Origin: Ancylobacter sp. Lp-2
GTDB lineage: Bacteria > Pseudomonadota > Alphaproteobacteria > Rhizobiales > Xanthobacteraceae
Direction of reading: 5' to 3'
NCBI RefSeq assembly: GCF_020523795.1
Contig: NZ_JAJALI010000012.1
Span: forward strand, 62,001-126,000
DNA: 64,000 bases
This document shows positions 62,462 through 64,000 of the stretch, piece after piece. The number at the start of each line of letters is the position of its first letter. Position 1 is the stretch's first letter. Both the position numbers and the translations under genes were made by a program. The notes beneath the pieces were generated by a model. It saw only the letters and a list, made by a program, of their open reading frames with translations. It had not been told where the DNA came from and did not search any database.

Positions 62462-64000
62462 TCAGCGAGCGAGGCAATAGATGCGGTAGGCGCCGTCCTC
62501 GACCTCGACGCCGTGTGTGTCGTGAGTGAAGCCGGGGAATCGCCGGTCATAGGCTTCCAGCGACTTCAGATAGCCGAGCACCGGCCCGTCGATGGGGCCG
62601 GCATTCTCGCCGGGCATCAGCAGCGGGATGCCCGGCGGATAGGGCACGACGCCGGTGGCGACGGTGCGGCCCGCCAGTTCGTCCAGCGTCACCTGCTCGA
62701 CCTCGCCGCGCACCAGCCGCTCATAGGCGCGCACCGGGCTCATGTCGGGCCGCGGCAGCACCGAGAAGCCCGCCGCCATCATCGCCGTGGTCTGCAGCTG
62801 GTCCATGGCCGAGAACATGGTGTCGGCCAGATCCTTCAGGCCCATGCCGGCATAGCGGTCGGCGTGGTCCTCGATCAGCGCGGGAATGGCAAGCTCGAGC
62901 GGCGCGTTGGCGTCGTAATCGCGCTTGAAGTCGCACAGCGCGCTGACCAGCGAGCCCCATTTGCCCTTGGTGATGCCGAGCGAAAACAGCACGAGGATGG
63001 TGAAGTCGGTGGTCTTCTCCACCACGATGCCGCGGGCGTCGAGATAGGCGGTGACGAGGCTCGCGGGAATGCCGACCGGCATCAGCCCGCCGCCCGGGGC
63101 CACGCCCGGCGTCACCACCGAGACCTTGATCGGGTCGAGCATGCAATAGCCATCCTCGATCTCGCCGAAGCCATGCCAGGCCGCGCCGGGCTTCAGCACC
63201 CAGCAGGACGGATCGGAGGCCAGCGAGGCGGGCGAGGCCTCGTGGAACGGCGTGACGCGGCCGGTCTTCGGGTCGCGCACCGTGTCCGGCTGCCAGCAAT
63301 CGAAGAACCAGTCGCCCTGCTCGGCGGCCTCGTTGGCGAGGCGGGAGAGCATCTGCCGGAAGGCCACGGCCTCCTCGATCGCCTCGCCGGTCAGCGCAGC
63401 GCCGCCGGGCCCGTCCATCATCGCCGCCGACACGTCGTTGGAGGCGATGATCGGATAGAGGGGCGAGGTCGAGGCGTGCATCATGAACGTCTCGTTGAAG
63501 ATCCCGTGCGGGATCGCCCGCCGTCCGTCGCGCACATGGATGAAGGAGGCCTGCGACAGCGCCGCCAGCAGCTTGTGCGTCGACTGGGTGGCGAAGACGG
63601 TCGGCTTGTCGGCCGTGTGCGCCTTGGGATCGCCATGCATGGCATGGCGCTCGCGATACATCGGGTTGAAGCGGGCATAGCCGTACCAGGCCTCGTCGAA
63701 ATGCAGCCGGTCGACGCTGGCCCCGAGCAGTTCCTCCACCCGCGCGACGTTGTAGCAGAGGCCGTCATAGGTCGAGTTGGTGATGATGGCGTGCTTGGGC
63801 TCGCGGTCCTCGATCCCGGCGGCCAGCGGGTTGTCGTCGATGAGCTGCCGGATCGCCACCGCGGTCAGCCGTTCGGGCGGGATCGGCCCGATGATGCCGT
63901 AATGGTTGCGCGTCGGCACCAGATAGGTCGGGATCGCCCCCGACATGGTCATGGCGTGCTCGGCGGACTTGTGGCAGTTGCGGTCGCACAGCGCGATCTG
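62462..64000 (-). CDS. Orn/Lys/Arg decarboxylase, 3' part (5' end outside window)
   Basis: The frame is open to the window end, so only the last 512 residues are visible. They match the large fold-type-I PLP decarboxylases of arginine, lysine or ornithine: CDRNCHKSAEHA (the first visible motif), IITNSTYDGLCYN, HFDEAWYGYARFNPMY, and the PLP lysine in FATQSTHKLLAALSQASF. The C-terminal domain ends RIYCLAR. Which amino acid is used cannot be told from sequence alone. The antiporter gene is 27 bases downstream and is surely its partner. Confidence 0.92.
   Translation of the reverse strand, partial: QIALCDRNCHKSAEHAMTMSGAIPTYLVPTRNHYGIIGPIPPERLTAVAIRQLIDDNPLAAGIEDREPKHAIITNSTYDGLCYNVARVEELLGASVDRLHFDEAWYGYARFNPMYRERHAMHGDPKAHTADKPTVFATQSTHKLLAALSQASFIHVRDGRRAIPHGIFNETFMMHASTSPLYPIIASNDVSAAMMDGPGGAALTGEAIEEAVAFRQMLSRLANEAAEQGDWFFDCWQPDTVRDPKTGRVTPFHEASPASLASDPSCWVLKPGAAWHGFGEIEDGYCMLDPIKVSVVTPGVAPGGGLMPVGIPASLVTAYLDARGIVVEKTTDFTILVLFSLGITKGKWGSLVSALCDFKRDYDANAPLELAIPALIEDHADRYAGMGLKDLADTMFSAMDQLQTTAMMAAGFSVLPRPDMSPVRAYERLVRGEVEQVTLDELAGRTVATGVVPYPPGIPLLMPGENAGPIDGPVLGYLKSLEAYDRRFPGFTHDTHGVEVEDGAYRIYCLAR

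Overview
The window is high-GC, densely coded chromosomal DNA from an alphaproteobacterium. Gene content and order point to Hyphomicrobiales (Rhizobiales), probably a Xanthobacteraceae-like lineage. The markers are the lptC-lptA-lptB-rpoN-hpf-ptsN cluster, ubiA next to rsmE and gshA, a DivL-type kinase next to a tsaE/phosphotransferase fusion with murU and addAB, and an ilvB leader peptide of the rhizobial type. The species assignment is inference. I see no prophage, transposase, CRISPR array, rRNA or tRNA. This is mostly core genome with a few accessory operons.

Layout: 1-9.1 kb starts with the tail of a LysR regulator. It is followed by a long minus-strand block: secreted hypothetical protein, ubiA, rnd, lptC, lptA, lptB, rpoN, hpf, ptsN and a small HTH protein (LPS transport, sigma-54, PTS-Ntr). 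9.2-15 kb holds rsmE, gshA, a VOC protein, a LysR gene divergent from a DUF1127 gene, and a luciferase-like monooxygenase. 15.3-24.5 kb is a polyamine region with a PuuA-like ligase, PotGHI transporter genes and a PuuB-like oxidase, interspersed with a membrane-anchored phosphatase, mutL and a DedA protein. 24.5-30.8 kb is the branched-chain amino-acid block: DUF2165 protein, ilvC behind a TetR gene, an EamA transporter, and ilvB-ilvH with a complete leader peptide and attenuator.

30.8-45.4 kb carries dapB, gpmA and trxA, then the minus-strand series divL-like kinase, tsaE-amgK fusion, murU, addB and addA, followed by cysK. 45.5-51.6 kb is an Rrf2 regulator, dut, coaBC, ubiB, ubiE, an L,D-transpeptidase and a lipoprotein. 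51.7-59.2 kb has a GNAT protein, an EamA transporter and a Liv-type ABC operon whose two permeases are fused, next to a hydantoin-racemase-like gene. 59.4-64 kb has an HdeD-like membrane protein with a C-terminal domain resembling permuted papain-fold enzymes, then an antiporter and the 3' part of an Orn/Lys/Arg decarboxylase gene.

The most interesting items are: the Tyr-for-His substitution in the DivL-like kinase; the attenuator and leader peptide of ilvB; a dispersed composite intergenic repeat in three copies whose central palindromes share CGGA-N4-TCCG with a variable centre; the HdeD/papain-like fusion; the coupling of MurNAc recycling (amgK, murU) with tsaE; and a TetR-ilvC pair with a clear candidate operator. 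I did not find a convincing wholly new multi-gene system.
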